Of a stretch of 64,000 bases of DNA, positions 1-8,087 are shown one piece after another (within the stretch, counting starts at the first letter, position 1; every line of letters begins with the position of its first letter). The stretch spans positions 1-64,000 of the forward strand of contig JAZRDO010000001.1 in the NCBI GenBank assembly GCA_045660325.1, given 5' to 3'. The stretch is from SVTX01 sp045660325. Lineage in GTDB: Bacteria > Bacillota > Clostridia > Oscillospirales > CAG-272. Both the position numbers and the translations under genes were made by a program. The notes under the pieces are model-generated. The model ran no database searches. It had not been told where the DNA came from and was given only the letters and a program-made list of their open reading frames with translations.

Positions 1-230
1 GAAGTAATCAGTCCACCTCAACAAGGACTGAATTAATTCAGATGCAGAAGTCGTGATCGGGCAATCGTAGGCGTACAAGCGTACGCCAGAGAGCTCGAGC
101 GCGGCTAAAAAGCCACATAAAAATGAAGAAAACCGCAGATAAAATCTGCGGTTTTCAACTTTAAAAAGATACCAACTTTAAGTTTAAATGGAATAGTATT
201 AAGCCTTTCTTGTGGCTTTTGTTCTGCGCT
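1..230 (+). repeat. Structured intergenic repeat, tandem copy A
   Basis: This is the first of two head-to-tail units that differ at only a few positions. It contains a hairpin with stem AACCGCAGAT (131-140) and ATCTGCGGTT (144-153), flanked by A and T runs so that it could terminate transcription on both strands. It also contains a hairpin GGCGTAC-AAGC-GTACGCC (70-87), a short GGCT/AGCC hairpin near 103-114 and the perfect palindrome CTGAATTAATTCAG (27-40). No open reading frame covers it convincingly. The window begins exactly at a unit boundary, so further copies may lie to the left. The hairpins and the inverted relative at 5346-5571 suggest a mobile or transcribed structured element, but its function is unknown. 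Confidence 0.85.
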
Positions 231-459
231 GAAGTAATCAGTCCACCTCAACAAGGACTGAATTAATTCAGATGCAGAAGTCGTGATCGGGCAATCGTAG
301 GCGTACAAGCGTACGCCAGAGAGCCCGAGCGCGGCTAAAAAGCCACATAAAACGAAGAAAACCGCAGATAAAATCTGCGGTTTTCAACTTTAAAAAGATA
401 CCAACTTTAAGTTTAAATGAAACAGTATTAAGCCTTTCTTGTGGCTTTTGTTCTGCGCT
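231..459 (+). repeat. Structured intergenic repeat, tandem copy B
   Basis: This is the second tandem unit, nearly identical to the first (for example agcccgag here against agctcgag there). It keeps the terminator-like stem (360-369 with 373-382) and the GTAC hairpin. A third start of the unit (gaagtaatcag) is seen at 460-470 and is then replaced by the 3' end of the repressor gene. The repressor gene therefore abuts the array, and its minus-strand transcript would read into the terminator-like hairpin. Confidence 0.85.
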
Positions 460-474
460 GAAGTAATCAGTCCC

Positions 475-1278
475 TTATTTTCTTTTAAGTTTTCCTACAA
501 CTCGTCCGCAAAGCATAATGTCCGAAAAGTCCTCAAGCATAATGGGTGCATAATCGGGGTTGAGAGAAATAAGTCTGTCGCCCTCGTATTTCTTGAAATA
601 TCCGTCTCCGTCAAGAATGAAAATACCAAGCTCGCCGTATTCAAGAGTATCGGTTTCCTCAACGAGCAAGATATCGCCGTCGCGGTACTTGGGCTCCATA
701 CTGTTACCCTTAATACGAAGCGCAAAGCTTGCGCTCTCGGACTGCGGAGTTACGGGAATACTGATGACCGTAGAATCCATATCAGTAATATACATACCCG
801 TTCCTGCGGATACGGGAAGATCGTAAAGATCAATAGGACGTCTTGCAAAAGCCGTTACCTGCTTCATAGCATCTCCACGGGAGATCATAGACGCGCCGCC
901 GCGAATGATTCTGCCCGACGCTCTCTCTGCCGCAGCACCTGTGTCGTTCACTCTCTCTGCTTCCTTTGAAACTACGACGGACACAAGCTCCTTGCCGTGT
1001 CTGTCAAGCTTTCTATAGTCCTCGATAAGCTCGATCTCATCGTCATCAAGAGTGTAGTTATTGGTGTTTTCGGGAATGCCCGTGAGTATATAATCAAGCG
1101 AGCAACCGAGCGCTCCGCAAATGGATACGATATTGGAAAGCTTGGGAGAATCACTGATACCCGCCAAGATCTTTGAAAGCGTACCGAGAGGGATCCCCGT
1201 CATATCGGAAAGCATATCGTTAGTTATCTTCTTCTGGCTCTTAAGCTGCTTTATTCTGTCAATGTAATTGAGTTCCAT
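475..1278 (-). CDS. LexA-like XRE-family repressor with S24 self-cleavage domain
   Basis: The protein has 267 residues. Residues 5-65 form an XRE/Cro-type helix-turn-helix, and residues 150-267 form a LexA/S24 (peptidase S24) domain. The cleavage dipeptide A158-G159 (in PVSAGTG), the nucleophile S193 (in GNSMEP) and the general-base lysine K229 or K230 (in GYFKKY) are all present, so RecA-stimulated or stress-induced self-cleavage is plausible. The start is placed at the ATG at 1278 because AAGGAG lies about 8 nt upstream; an ATG six codons earlier lacks such a site. The gene is divergent from a small membrane protein, with a strong promoter and symmetric operator-like sites between them. It could be a stray phage-type repressor, but no phage genes are nearby. 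The regulatory target is inferred from position only. Confidence 0.88.
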   Translation of the reverse strand: MELNYIDRIKQLKSQKKITNDMLSDMTGIPLGTLSKILAGISDSPKLSNIVSICGALGCSLDYILTGIPENTNNYTLDDDEIELIEDYRKLDRHGKELVSVVVSKEAERVNDTGAAAERASGRIIRGGASMISRGDAMKQVTAFARRPIDLYDLPVSAGTGMYITDMDSTVISIPVTPQSESASFALRIKGNSMEPKYRDGDILLVEETDTLEYGELGIFILDGDGYFKKYEGDRLISLNPDYAPIMLEDFSDIMLCGRVVGKLKRK

Positions 1279-1433
1279 TCTTGAGCTCCTTTTCATTATA
1301 TTTACACGTGTATACGCGAAAATTCAAGCGCGGAAAATTTCATCATTTTCCGATTACGGCATTATTATAACATATCTTTTCCGATTTGTAAAGAGGTTTT
1401 TGAAAAATTTTTTCCAAATTTAGAAAAAAGGGG

Positions 1434-1462
1434 TTGACAAATTCCTTTTTTGGTGCTATAAT
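1434..1462 (+). promoter_or_regulatory. Consensus sigma-A promoter of the small membrane protein gene
   Basis: A perfect TTGACA (1434-1439) and TATAAT (1457-1462) are separated by exactly 17 bp. Transcription would start near 1470 and read into the gene at 1589. It is the strongest-looking promoter in the window, which fits a gene that needs a repressor. Confidence 0.85.
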
Positions 1463-1475
1463 ACACTCACAAGCA

Positions 1476-1528
1476 TTCCAAATCGACATTTTTTCATATT
1501 TTTCGGCATTATTTTTCCCGATTTGGAA
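1476..1528. promoter_or_regulatory. Operator-like inverted repeat between repressor and small membrane protein
   Basis: TTCCAAATCG (1476-1485) is perfectly mirrored by CGATTTGGAA (1519-1528), just downstream of the promoter. Related half-sites occur upstream: ttccgattt near 1379 and tttccaaattt near 1411. The divergently encoded self-cleaving repressor is the obvious candidate ligand. This is inference from symmetry and position. Confidence 0.5.
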
Positions 1529-1588
1529 AATTCCACAAAAAGAAAAACTTTCAAATTTCATCTAAAAGAATCACCTCGGAGGTTAACA

Positions 1589-1897
1589 ATGAACGCATAT
1601 TTTACTGATTCAAAGAGAGCTTCAAGACACGTACCTAAAATAAATATCACAAACGGCTTTATCGAATTCATTTGCAGCATCGTGGCATTCTTCACCTGCG
1701 ACACCATAGTAAAGATCGTAAAGATCGGCGTTTGCGCCATTTGCTTTATCGGCTTCTTCGGTCTCGTTGGCGGCATCGAGGCGGGCAGCATCAATATGGT
1801 CACGGGACTTCTTATCGGCGTGGCTTTGTCAATCATCGAATTCGTAATGCTCGGCAGCATGATGAATAAAAGCAAAAGTGAAAAGGACGAAAAATAA
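1589..1897 (+). CDS. Small two-helix membrane protein of unknown function
   Basis: The protein has 102 residues. A GGAGG site (1578-1582) precedes the ATG at 1589. After a basic, soluble N-terminus of about 25 residues come two hydrophobic segments (roughly 27-62 and 67-91) with glycine-rich motifs such as GFFGLVGG, then a highly charged lysine/glutamate tail. The family was not recognised. Small membrane proteins under LexA-type repressors can act as stress effectors, toxins or holin-like proteins, but nothing here proves that. The gene has its own consensus promoter and its own terminator, so it is a single-gene transcript. Confidence 0.7.
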   Translation: MNAYFTDSKRASRHVPKINITNGFIEFICSIVAFFTCDTIVKIVKIGVCAICFIGFFGLVGGIEAGSINMVTGLLIGVALSIIEFVMLGSMMNKSKSEKDEK

Positions 1898-1924
1898 ATA
1901 TTCAAGGCTTTCAAAATAGGCAAA

Positions 1925-1952
1925 GCGGACCCATGCGGGTCCGCTTTTGTTT
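1925..1952 (+). terminator. Rho-independent terminator after the small membrane protein
   Basis: A perfect 8-bp stem GCGGACCC (1925-1932) and GGGTCCGC (1937-1944) with an ATGC loop is followed by TTTTGTTTT. Confidence 0.9.
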
Positions 1953-1995
1953 TATGATAGATATTTGAAGGGGTGATATTAGGTATGGTTTTAAA

Positions 1996-3009
1996 TCAAG
2001 CAAGAAACTGCGCGAAAGCATCCGCCAAAACTCTCGCGGTGATCTTTGCCTCCCCCTCGCAATTTCCCGCCGAACCGATAAAGATCTCAAGATAATAGGG
2101 CGTATACGAGCTGTTTTTTATACTGTCGTCATACAGTATCTCGCGAGAGAGATTCATATCTCCGCGACTTAAATTTTTACTTATTTCCGTAGCGAGATAA
2201 AGGTTCTCACGGTTATTGCTCATATTGTTTCCCGCGACGAGAAATCGCACCTGCGCCGCCCGCTCTCCGAGAAATTCTCCGCCTGTCGCTACTATTTTGT
2301 CGCCGTCGTATTCCTGCATTATCCCCACGTCAAAAATATACTTTATTGACGGGTACATTTTAAGATAAAGCTCAATCGTATCTCTTGCATTTGCCGCAGG
2401 ATCGTTCATATCTCCGTCGTGCACCGCCGAGGAATAGACCGTACGTATTCCCATTGAATTCAGCTCATCCGAAAGTATCTGCCCTATCTCACAAACCCCG
2501 TATTTTGACTCGGAGTCAACGTACCTATCACCGGTATAGGTATGCAGTATCAGGACGATTGGACGACGAGAGCCCTTCTCGTAATATTTGGGCAACGTGA
2601 CCGAAGCGGAATTCACAAACGATATGTCAAATACCGTATTGTTTACAACGCTCGGATACACCTTTGAAAAATCCTTATAAACTATGGAATTTTTGTCATT
2701 TGTAGGAGGAACCACAACACCTTGATCGTCCTCATCCGCCTCACCGTCCTGACTGCCGTTATCCGTGATCTCCTCGCCTTGCTCTCCGCTATTTTTATCG
2801 GGAGCCTCGCCCTCATTTTCATCATCAAGGATAGGGGTATCATTCCCGCCGTTCCCCGCCCTAGCGATAGCGAATCCACTAGCTATCGCCGACGTAAGAA
2901 CCGCTACACATAAAACGATAACAAGCGCGAGCCGTCTGATCTTCATAAAGTAAATCTCTTTGCCGAACACTATTTTTTCAACCTCTTTTTTTCCGTGGAG
3001 TCTTCTCAT
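1996..3009 (-). CDS. SpoIIP-like sporulation amidase, probably catalytically altered
   Basis: The protein has 337 residues. A basic N-terminus precedes one transmembrane anchor (about 27-50), then a very acidic, low-complexity linker (55-100) and a SpoIIP/Amidase_3-like domain (about 105-337). In B. subtilis SpoIIP is a membrane-anchored peptidoglycan amidase needed for engulfment. The first catalytic histidine is present (H156 in LHTYTGDRY). The segment where the family has DxHRD reads FDVGIM (226-231), so the second histidine is missing. The C-terminal LEIFIGSAGN resembles the family's conserved EVGSxGN. A strong GGAG site precedes the ATG at 3009. An internal ATG at 2946 is an alternative start. 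The gene is transcribed alone, away from the gene at 3303. Confidence 0.72.
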   Translation of the reverse strand: MRRLHGKKEVEKIVFGKEIYFMKIRRLALVIVLCVAVLTSAIASGFAIARAGNGGNDTPILDDENEGEAPDKNSGEQGEEITDNGSQDGEADEDDQGVVVPPTNDKNSIVYKDFSKVYPSVVNNTVFDISFVNSASVTLPKYYEKGSRRPIVLILHTYTGDRYVDSESKYGVCEIGQILSDELNSMGIRTVYSSAVHDGDMNDPAANARDTIELYLKMYPSIKYIFDVGIMQEYDGDKIVATGGEFLGERAAQVRFLVAGNNMSNNRENLYLATEISKNLSRGDMNLSREILYDDSIKNSSYTPYYLEIFIGSAGNCEGEAKITARVLADAFAQFLA

Positions 3010-3206
3010 GCTTTTCTCCTTCCGTTTGTATTATCACTTCACAATATATTACAAAACAAGGATTTCTATACCTTACGTCGCCGTAAATTTGAAAATTGCG
3101 CATTAATATTTATATATAATAATAAAAAACAAAAGTGATTTTATACAAAGATATATATTCGCAATTGTGCATTTAGACGAATATTATTTTATGTTCCTTA
3201 AATCTA

Positions 3207-3235
3207 TTGATTTATTATTTTTTTTGTGTTACAAT
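3207..3235 (+). promoter_or_regulatory. Promoter of the peptide-binding lipoprotein gene
   Basis: TTGATT (3207-3212) and TACAAT (3230-3235) are separated by 17 bp and lie 68 bp upstream of the start codon at 3303. Confidence 0.6.
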
Positions 3236-3302
3236 TATGGGAGCAAAAAGTTTATTTTTGATATATCGCACTACTTTCTTTTACGAGGAGGAAAACTCTA
3301 TT

Positions 3303-5342
3303 ATGTTAAAGCGTATTATTGCTTTAGTACTCTGCGCCGCAACCTGTCTTTCGTTGTGCGTAGGACTCGCATCCTGCAACAATAAGAAAAACGAAGACAA
3401 GGGACAGTCGGTTATCATGTATCTTCCCGACGTTATCTATGACCTTGATCCCGCTCACGCGTTCAACAACAAGAACACCGCGAGCATCGTAGGTCTTATG
3501 TTCGAGACACTCTTCAAGCTTAACGAAAACGGTAAGGTTAAGAAGGGTCTTGTTAAGGACTATAAGATCATAGAGGACGAGTCCATCGGTGAATATAAGC
3601 TTGAGCTTGAGCTCCAGCAGACATATTGGTCCGACGGTGTATTGCTCTCCGCAAACGACGTTCTTTGGGCTTGGCAGCGCCTCCTCGACGTTGAGGCATC
3701 CTACGATGCCGCAGCTCTTCTCTTTGACATAAAGAATGCAAGAGCAGTAAAGACAGGTGATGCTTCCCCTGACGACCTCGGTGTTACCGCCGACAATAAC
3801 GTAGTTACAATTACGTTTGAAGGCAAGATCGACTACGATCAGTTTATGTATAACCTCACAAGCATCGCGCTCGCTCCTCTCCGCGAGGACATTGCGAACA
3901 AGGGTGACGACTGGGCAAAGAAACCCTCCACAATGGTTACAAGCGGCCCCTTCAAGCTTGGTAGAATCACATTTACAGATCCCAGATACGCGGACCGCGA
4001 CGTAAAGTACGAGGACCCGATCTACTGTCCCGATGACGATCACAACTACAGAGAAAAGATCATCTCCAGCTTCATTATAGAAAGAAACCCCTACTACTTC
4101 AGAGAAAGCGAAAAGAACCAGCGTCTCGATAAGTCCGTAACTCCTTACAGAATTATCGTTGACTGCTCCCTTGACGACGAGGATATCCTCGCAGGCTACA
4201 ACGAGGGCGCTATCCTTTATATGGGTGATATACCCTACTCTCTCAGAAACGAGTTCAGCAAGGTAAAGGTAGCCGACGCGCTCTCCACACATACGTTTAT
4301 GTTCAACCAGAACGCTCTTATCGAAAACAAGAGCACGGGTGAGATGGAAGCCCTCTTCGCAAACAAGTCTGTAAGACAGGCTCTCTCTCTTGCTCTCGAC
4401 CGCGAGTGGATAGCTGAAGAGATAGTTTACGGAAAGGTTGCTGAGGGCCTTGTTCCCTACGGCGCAACAACACATCTCAAGGCAAAGAAGTCGTTCCGTG
4501 AAACGTACACAAACAATGCTTATCTTACATACGATCTCGCAGCAGCAAAGAAGCTTCTCAAGGATGCCGATATTGATGCCTCCGATTACGAATTCTCAAT
4601 TCAGGTTCCCGCTTACGACGACCGTCAGATCGCTATCGCACAGATCGCCGCAACCTGCTGGGGAGATCTCGACTTCAAGGTAACGGTTGAAAAGGTTGGT
4701 ACGATCGAAAACAACGACCACTACCTCTATACAGACCTTTGTCATACTGATATGTGCGACGATATTTACGCGGAAAATCTCCGTTACGGAAGATTTGAGG
4801 TAATTTCTCTTGACCTCTGCGCTACAAGTGCGGACGTATTCTCTATGCTCGCTCCCTTCGCAAAGGCATTCTCGGGTCAGGCTATCGACATTTCGGGTGA
4901 TGACGACGAATACGAGCTTACTCCTCACATTTCGGGCTACGATTCCGAGGAATACAACACTATTATGGAAGAGATCTTCGCCGAGAAGACAATAAAGAAC
5001 AGAGCTGACAAGTATGCTCGCGCTGAGGAGATCCTTATGGAAGACCTTCCCGTTGTTCCTACGGTTCACAATGAAAGCGCAACTCTCGTGTCCAAGAGCA
5101 TCAACTGGCACGATCACTTCCTCTTCTTCCAGACTAAGAGCACGTACTACGACGACCACGTATTCAACAAGCTCACAGTTAAGAACTACAAGAAGTACAT
5201 AAAGAATCTCAAGGGCTTCATGAACGAGGAAAGATATCTTTACTACTCCAGCATTGAGAACAAGTACCTCTACTCCTTCAAGGACTTCACTTACGAAGAG
5301 TTCCAAGCGGAAGTAACGATCTACGACTTTATATTCAACTAA
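3303..5342 (+). CDS. Oligopeptide ABC transporter substrate-binding lipoprotein (OppA/SBP_bac_5 type)
   Basis: The protein has 679 residues. It starts at 3303 after GAGGAGG (3285-3291). The signal peptide ends in a lipobox L22-A-S-C25, so it is a membrane-anchored extracellular lipoprotein. The rest fits family 5 solute-binding proteins: LDPAHAFNNK near the mature N-terminus, the SDGVLLSANDVLWAWQRL segment typical of OppA (YTFxLRxxxWSDGxPVTAxD), and KSVRQALSLALDRE. At 679 residues it is longer than typical OppA (about 540-600). No opp permease or ATPase lies nearby, so it must share a transporter encoded elsewhere or act as a sensor. It has its own promoter, and the terminator-bearing repeat follows directly. 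Confidence 0.88.
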   Translation: MLKRIIALVLCAATCLSLCVGLASCNNKKNEDKGQSVIMYLPDVIYDLDPAHAFNNKNTASIVGLMFETLFKLNENGKVKKGLVKDYKIIEDESIGEYKLELELQQTYWSDGVLLSANDVLWAWQRLLDVEASYDAAALLFDIKNARAVKTGDASPDDLGVTADNNVVTITFEGKIDYDQFMYNLTSIALAPLREDIANKGDDWAKKPSTMVTSGPFKLGRITFTDPRYADRDVKYEDPIYCPDDDHNYREKIISSFIIERNPYYFRESEKNQRLDKSVTPYRIIVDCSLDDEDILAGYNEGAILYMGDIPYSLRNEFSKVKVADALSTHTFMFNQNALIENKSTGEMEALFANKSVRQALSLALDREWIAEEIVYGKVAEGLVPYGATTHLKAKKSFRETYTNNAYLTYDLAAAKKLLKDADIDASDYEFSIQVPAYDDRQIAIAQIAATCWGDLDFKVTVEKVGTIENNDHYLYTDLCHTDMCDDIYAENLRYGRFEVISLDLCATSADVFSMLAPFAKAFSGQAIDISGDDDEYELTPHISGYDSEEYNTIMEEIFAEKTIKNRADKYARAEEILMEDLPVVPTVHNESATLVSKSINWHDHFLFFQTKSTYYDDHVFNKLTVKNYKKYIKNLKGFMNEERYLYYSSIENKYLYSFKDFTYEEFQAEVTIYDFIFN

Positions 5343-5345
5343 TTG

Positions 5346-5571
5346 GACTGTGTTCTTTTGCGTAGAACAAAAGCCACGATACAATTAGCTTTGAACAACC
5401 AAAATTAAAGCTAATATTCTTTTAATGTTGAAACCCGCCGATGTCGGCGGGTTTCTTCTTATGTGGCTTTTTAGCCGCGCTGAGGCTCTCTGCCGTACCC
5501 TCGTACGGCTACGATTGCCCCATCGCGTCTTCTACATCAAAATAACGCAGTCCTGTTCTATTGAATTTTAT
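5346..5571 (-). repeat. Diverged, inverted copy of the structured repeat (copy C)
   Basis: Read on the minus strand this matches the tandem units at 1-459: gtagaacaaaagccac, a terminator hairpin, atgtggctttttagccgcgct, a GTAC hairpin, acgattgccc and cagtcct appear in the same order and spacing. The hairpins are kept while their sequence changes. The stem GGCGTAC/GTACGCC becomes GCCGTAC/GTACGGC (5492-5498 with 5503-5509), and the terminator stem becomes AAACCCGCCGA/TCGGCGGGTTT (5431-5441 with 5444-5454). The word ACTGTGTTCTTTT occurs at 5347-5359 and again at 5573-5585, marking unit boundaries 226 bp apart. Confidence 0.75.
5431..5460 (+). terminator. Terminator after the peptide-binding lipoprotein, within repeat copy C
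   Basis: An 11-bp stem AAACCCGCCGA (5431-5441) and TCGGCGGGTTT (5444-5454) with a very tight loop is followed by CTTCTT. It lies 89 bp after the lipoprotein stop codon. Confidence 0.8.
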
Positions 5572-5591
5572 AACTGTGTTCTTTTCAATAT

Positions 5592-5622
5592 CCGCCGAGC
5601 AAAACGCTCGGCGGTGCTTTTA
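5592..5622 (+). terminator. Second terminator before the hydrolase gene
   Basis: A perfect 9-bp stem CCGCCGAGC (5592-5600) and GCTCGGCGG (5606-5614) is followed by TGCTTTTATTT. It insulates the hydrolase promoter at 5662 from upstream transcription. Confidence 0.85.
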
Positions 5623-5661
5623 TTTATATAATAAAAAGGAAATATTTTTTTGAAAAAGCAT

Positions 5662-5690
5662 AGACAAGGCAAAACTTATGTGATATAATA
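5662..5690 (+). promoter_or_regulatory. Promoter of the hydrolase-gltX-glnS operon
   Basis: TAGACA (5662-5667) and TATAAT (5685-5690) are separated by 17 bp, 45 bp before the start codon at 5735. Confidence 0.75.
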
Positions 5691-5734
5691 TACAATGTAT
5701 AAATATGTAAAAACATAAGCTTACGGAGGTACAA

Positions 5735-6352
5735 ATGCAGATCACCAACCTCTTGCCAAGCTCATTTGGCGCAAACTGCTATATTATATCCGATTCCTCA
5801 CACGCGGCGGTCATCGACCCCTCGGTTTCGGTCAAGGGTATTCTCAATTTTTTAAAGGAAAATGACCTGACGCTTGATTATATCATCCTGACTCACGGTC
5901 ATTTTGACCATATGCTTTCGCTCAACGGTCTCAAGGAGGAAACGGGAGCTCCCGCCTACATCCATAAGGACGATGCGGAAAATCTTGCCGACGGAAGAAA
6001 AAATGCCTTCGCGCTCTTCTTCGGTCAAAACAGATCCTTCTCTCCCTGCGAGAAGCTTCTCTCTCACGGAGACAGTCTTCCTCTTGGCGAAATCACACTT
6101 GATATAATTCACACCCCGGGACACACAAAGGGCGGAATTTGTATCAAGGCGGGCGACGCGCTCTTTACGGGAGATACGATATTTGCCGAATCCTACGGCA
6201 GATGCGACCTCTACGGAGGCAACTACGCAACCCTGCGTTCTTCTCTTAAATATCTCCGCGAATACAACGCGGGCAAGGATCTTACGATCTATCCCGGACA
6301 CGGCGGCGAGGCGAAGCTTGACGTAGCGCTTGACATAGTAGAATATTTATAA
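5735..6352 (+). CDS. Metallo-beta-lactamase fold hydrolase (glyoxalase II-like)
   Basis: The protein has 205 residues. It has the zinc-binding motif of the superfamily (H54-G-H56-F-D58-H59), a later histidine in HTPGHT, the bridging aspartate in FTGDTIF and a final histidine in YPGHGG. The size and motif spacing match the stand-alone MBL hydrolases annotated as hydroxyacylglutathione hydrolase-like or YqgX-type in Firmicutes. Its true thioester or other substrate cannot be read from the sequence. GGAGG precedes the ATG. It is cytoplasmic, with no signal peptide, and is the first gene of an operon with gltX 26 bp downstream. Confidence 0.88.
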   Translation: MQITNLLPSSFGANCYIISDSSHAAVIDPSVSVKGILNFLKENDLTLDYIILTHGHFDHMLSLNGLKEETGAPAYIHKDDAENLADGRKNAFALFFGQNRSFSPCEKLLSHGDSLPLGEITLDIIHTPGHTKGGICIKAGDALFTGDTIFAESYGRCDLYGGNYATLRSSLKYLREYNAGKDLTIYPGHGGEAKLDVALDIVEYL

Positions 6353-6378
6353 CTTATATAAATCGAAAGGACACAAAA

Positions 6379-8067
6379 ATGGATTTCAATTATCTTGCTG
6401 AATTACTTTTCCCCAATATAAAGACACTCCCCTCCGATATGGAAGAGAGATATCCTGCGCGCAATCTTCCCGAGGGCGCAAAGGTAACAAGATTCGCTCC
6501 CTCCCCTACGGGCTTCGTTCACTTCGGCGGACTTTTCCCCTCAACAGTAGGCGAGCGTCTCGCTCATCAGTCTGGCGGCGTTTTCTACCTTCGAATTGAG
6601 GACACAGACGCCAAGCGCGAGGTTGCAGGCGCGGCTGAAGGACTTATCAAGACACTTGCAAAATACGGCATCAACTTCGACGAGGGCGCGATCCTTGACG
6701 AAAACGGTCAAGTAAGCGACCACGGCATATACGGCCCCTACAAGCAGAGTCAGAGAGGCGAGATCTATCAGACGTATGCAAAGCAGCTCGTTCGCGAGGG
6801 CAAGGCGTACCCCTGCTTTACGACCGCAGAAGAGCTTGACGAATTACAGGCAGTAAACAAGAAGGAAGAAATAAAGAACACCGACTGGGCGGCAGAGGCA
6901 CAGAAAAAGAAGGAAGAAATGCTCCGACAGAGAGAGTTCACTATCGAAGAGGTAGAAGAACACTTGGCGGCAGGCCACCCCTTCGTGCTTCGTATCTTAG
7001 CTGACGGCGACATTGAAAAGAAAGTAAAGTTTACCGACCTTGTAAAGGGCAACCTTGAAATTCCCGAACACGACGAGGACTTCGTTCTCTTAAAGTCCGA
7101 CGGAATTCCCACGTACCACTTTGCTCACGCGGTTGACGATCATCTTATGGGCACTACCCACGTTATTCGCGGCGAGGAATGGCTCCCCAGCCTTGCTAAG
7201 CACATTCAGCTCTTCAGATACCTCGGCTTCAAGCTTCCTAAGTATATGCACATTGCGCAGATCATGCGCCTTGATGAGAACGGTAACAAGAAGAAGCTCT
7301 CAAAGCGTGATATGGGCGCAAATATGGACGACTACACACGTATGGGATACGCTCCCGAATGTGTTTGCGAATACGTTATGACACTCCTCAACTCAAACTA
7401 CGAGGAATGGCACGCGCAGAATGTGGACAAGCCCTACACAGAATTCCCCTTCAATATCAAGAAAATGTCCACGTCGGGCTGTCTTTTCAACTTTGAAAAG
7501 CTCAACGACGTTTCAAAGAATATTATCTCTCGCATGACTGCAAAGGAAGTAACCGAAAAAGTTACTGCATGGGCTCTTGAATTTGATCCCGAATTCGGCG
7601 CAGCACTTTCAAAGAACCCCGCATTCACAGAGAAGATCTTCGCTATCGGTCGCGGTGGCAAGAAGCCCCGTAAGGACCTTGCAACATGGGCGGATGCGAA
7701 GCCCTATATGTCCTTCTTCTTCGACGAATTCTTCAAGATCGAGGAAGAATATCCCGAAAAGTTCGAAAAGACGGATATTATTACAACACTTGAAAGATTC
7801 ACCGCTGTATACGACGAGAACGACGATATGAACACCTGGTTTGAAAAGGTAAAGTCGATCGCAGAGTCTCTCGGATACACCTCCGATATGAAGGCTTATA
7901 AGGCTGATCCCACAGCCTTCCGCGGTAACGTTGCAGATATCAGTATGTTTATCCGTGTAGCCGTTACTGGCAAGACTAACGCCCCCGACCTCTACACAGT
8001 TATGCAGATCATCGGCCGTGAAGCGACACTTAATCGCATCGGCGCTATGATCGAAAGACTTAAATAA
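6379..8067 (+). CDS. gltX: Glutamyl-tRNA synthetase
   Basis: The protein has 562 residues and charges tRNA-Glu with glutamate (class I synthetase). The HIGH-type motif reads HFGG (48-51, in PSPTGFVHFGG), and the KMSKS-type motif is KKLSKR (about 304-309). LRIEDTDAKR is the conserved GluRS segment after the first motif. It is longer than typical bacterial GluRS (about 470-500), the extra length being spread over the N-terminus, residues 150-200 and the C-terminal anticodon-binding part (VADISMFIRVAVTG). Because a glutaminyl-tRNA synthetase follows directly, this enzyme is probably discriminating (glutamate onto tRNA-Glu only). That is inference. Confidence 0.93.
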   Translation: MDFNYLAELLFPNIKTLPSDMEERYPARNLPEGAKVTRFAPSPTGFVHFGGLFPSTVGERLAHQSGGVFYLRIEDTDAKREVAGAAEGLIKTLAKYGINFDEGAILDENGQVSDHGIYGPYKQSQRGEIYQTYAKQLVREGKAYPCFTTAEELDELQAVNKKEEIKNTDWAAEAQKKKEEMLRQREFTIEEVEEHLAAGHPFVLRILADGDIEKKVKFTDLVKGNLEIPEHDEDFVLLKSDGIPTYHFAHAVDDHLMGTTHVIRGEEWLPSLAKHIQLFRYLGFKLPKYMHIAQIMRLDENGNKKKLSKRDMGANMDDYTRMGYAPECVCEYVMTLLNSNYEEWHAQNVDKPYTEFPFNIKKMSTSGCLFNFEKLNDVSKNIISRMTAKEVTEKVTAWALEFDPEFGAALSKNPAFTEKIFAIGRGGKKPRKDLATWADAKPYMSFFFDEFFKIEEEYPEKFEKTDIITTLERFTAVYDENDDMNTWFEKVKSIAESLGYTSDMKAYKADPTAFRGNVADISMFIRVAVTGKTNAPDLYTVMQIIGREATLNRIGAMIERLK

Positions 8068-8087
8068 TTTAGAAATGGAGTATTAAA

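Noticed and set aside
1..459. Tandem repeat read as a CRISPR array
   Set aside because: The unit is about 230 bp with no spacer-sized variable stretches and no Cas genes nearby.
475..1897. Prophage immunity region
   Set aside because: Only a repressor and one small membrane protein are present; no integrase, structural or lysis genes are in the window.
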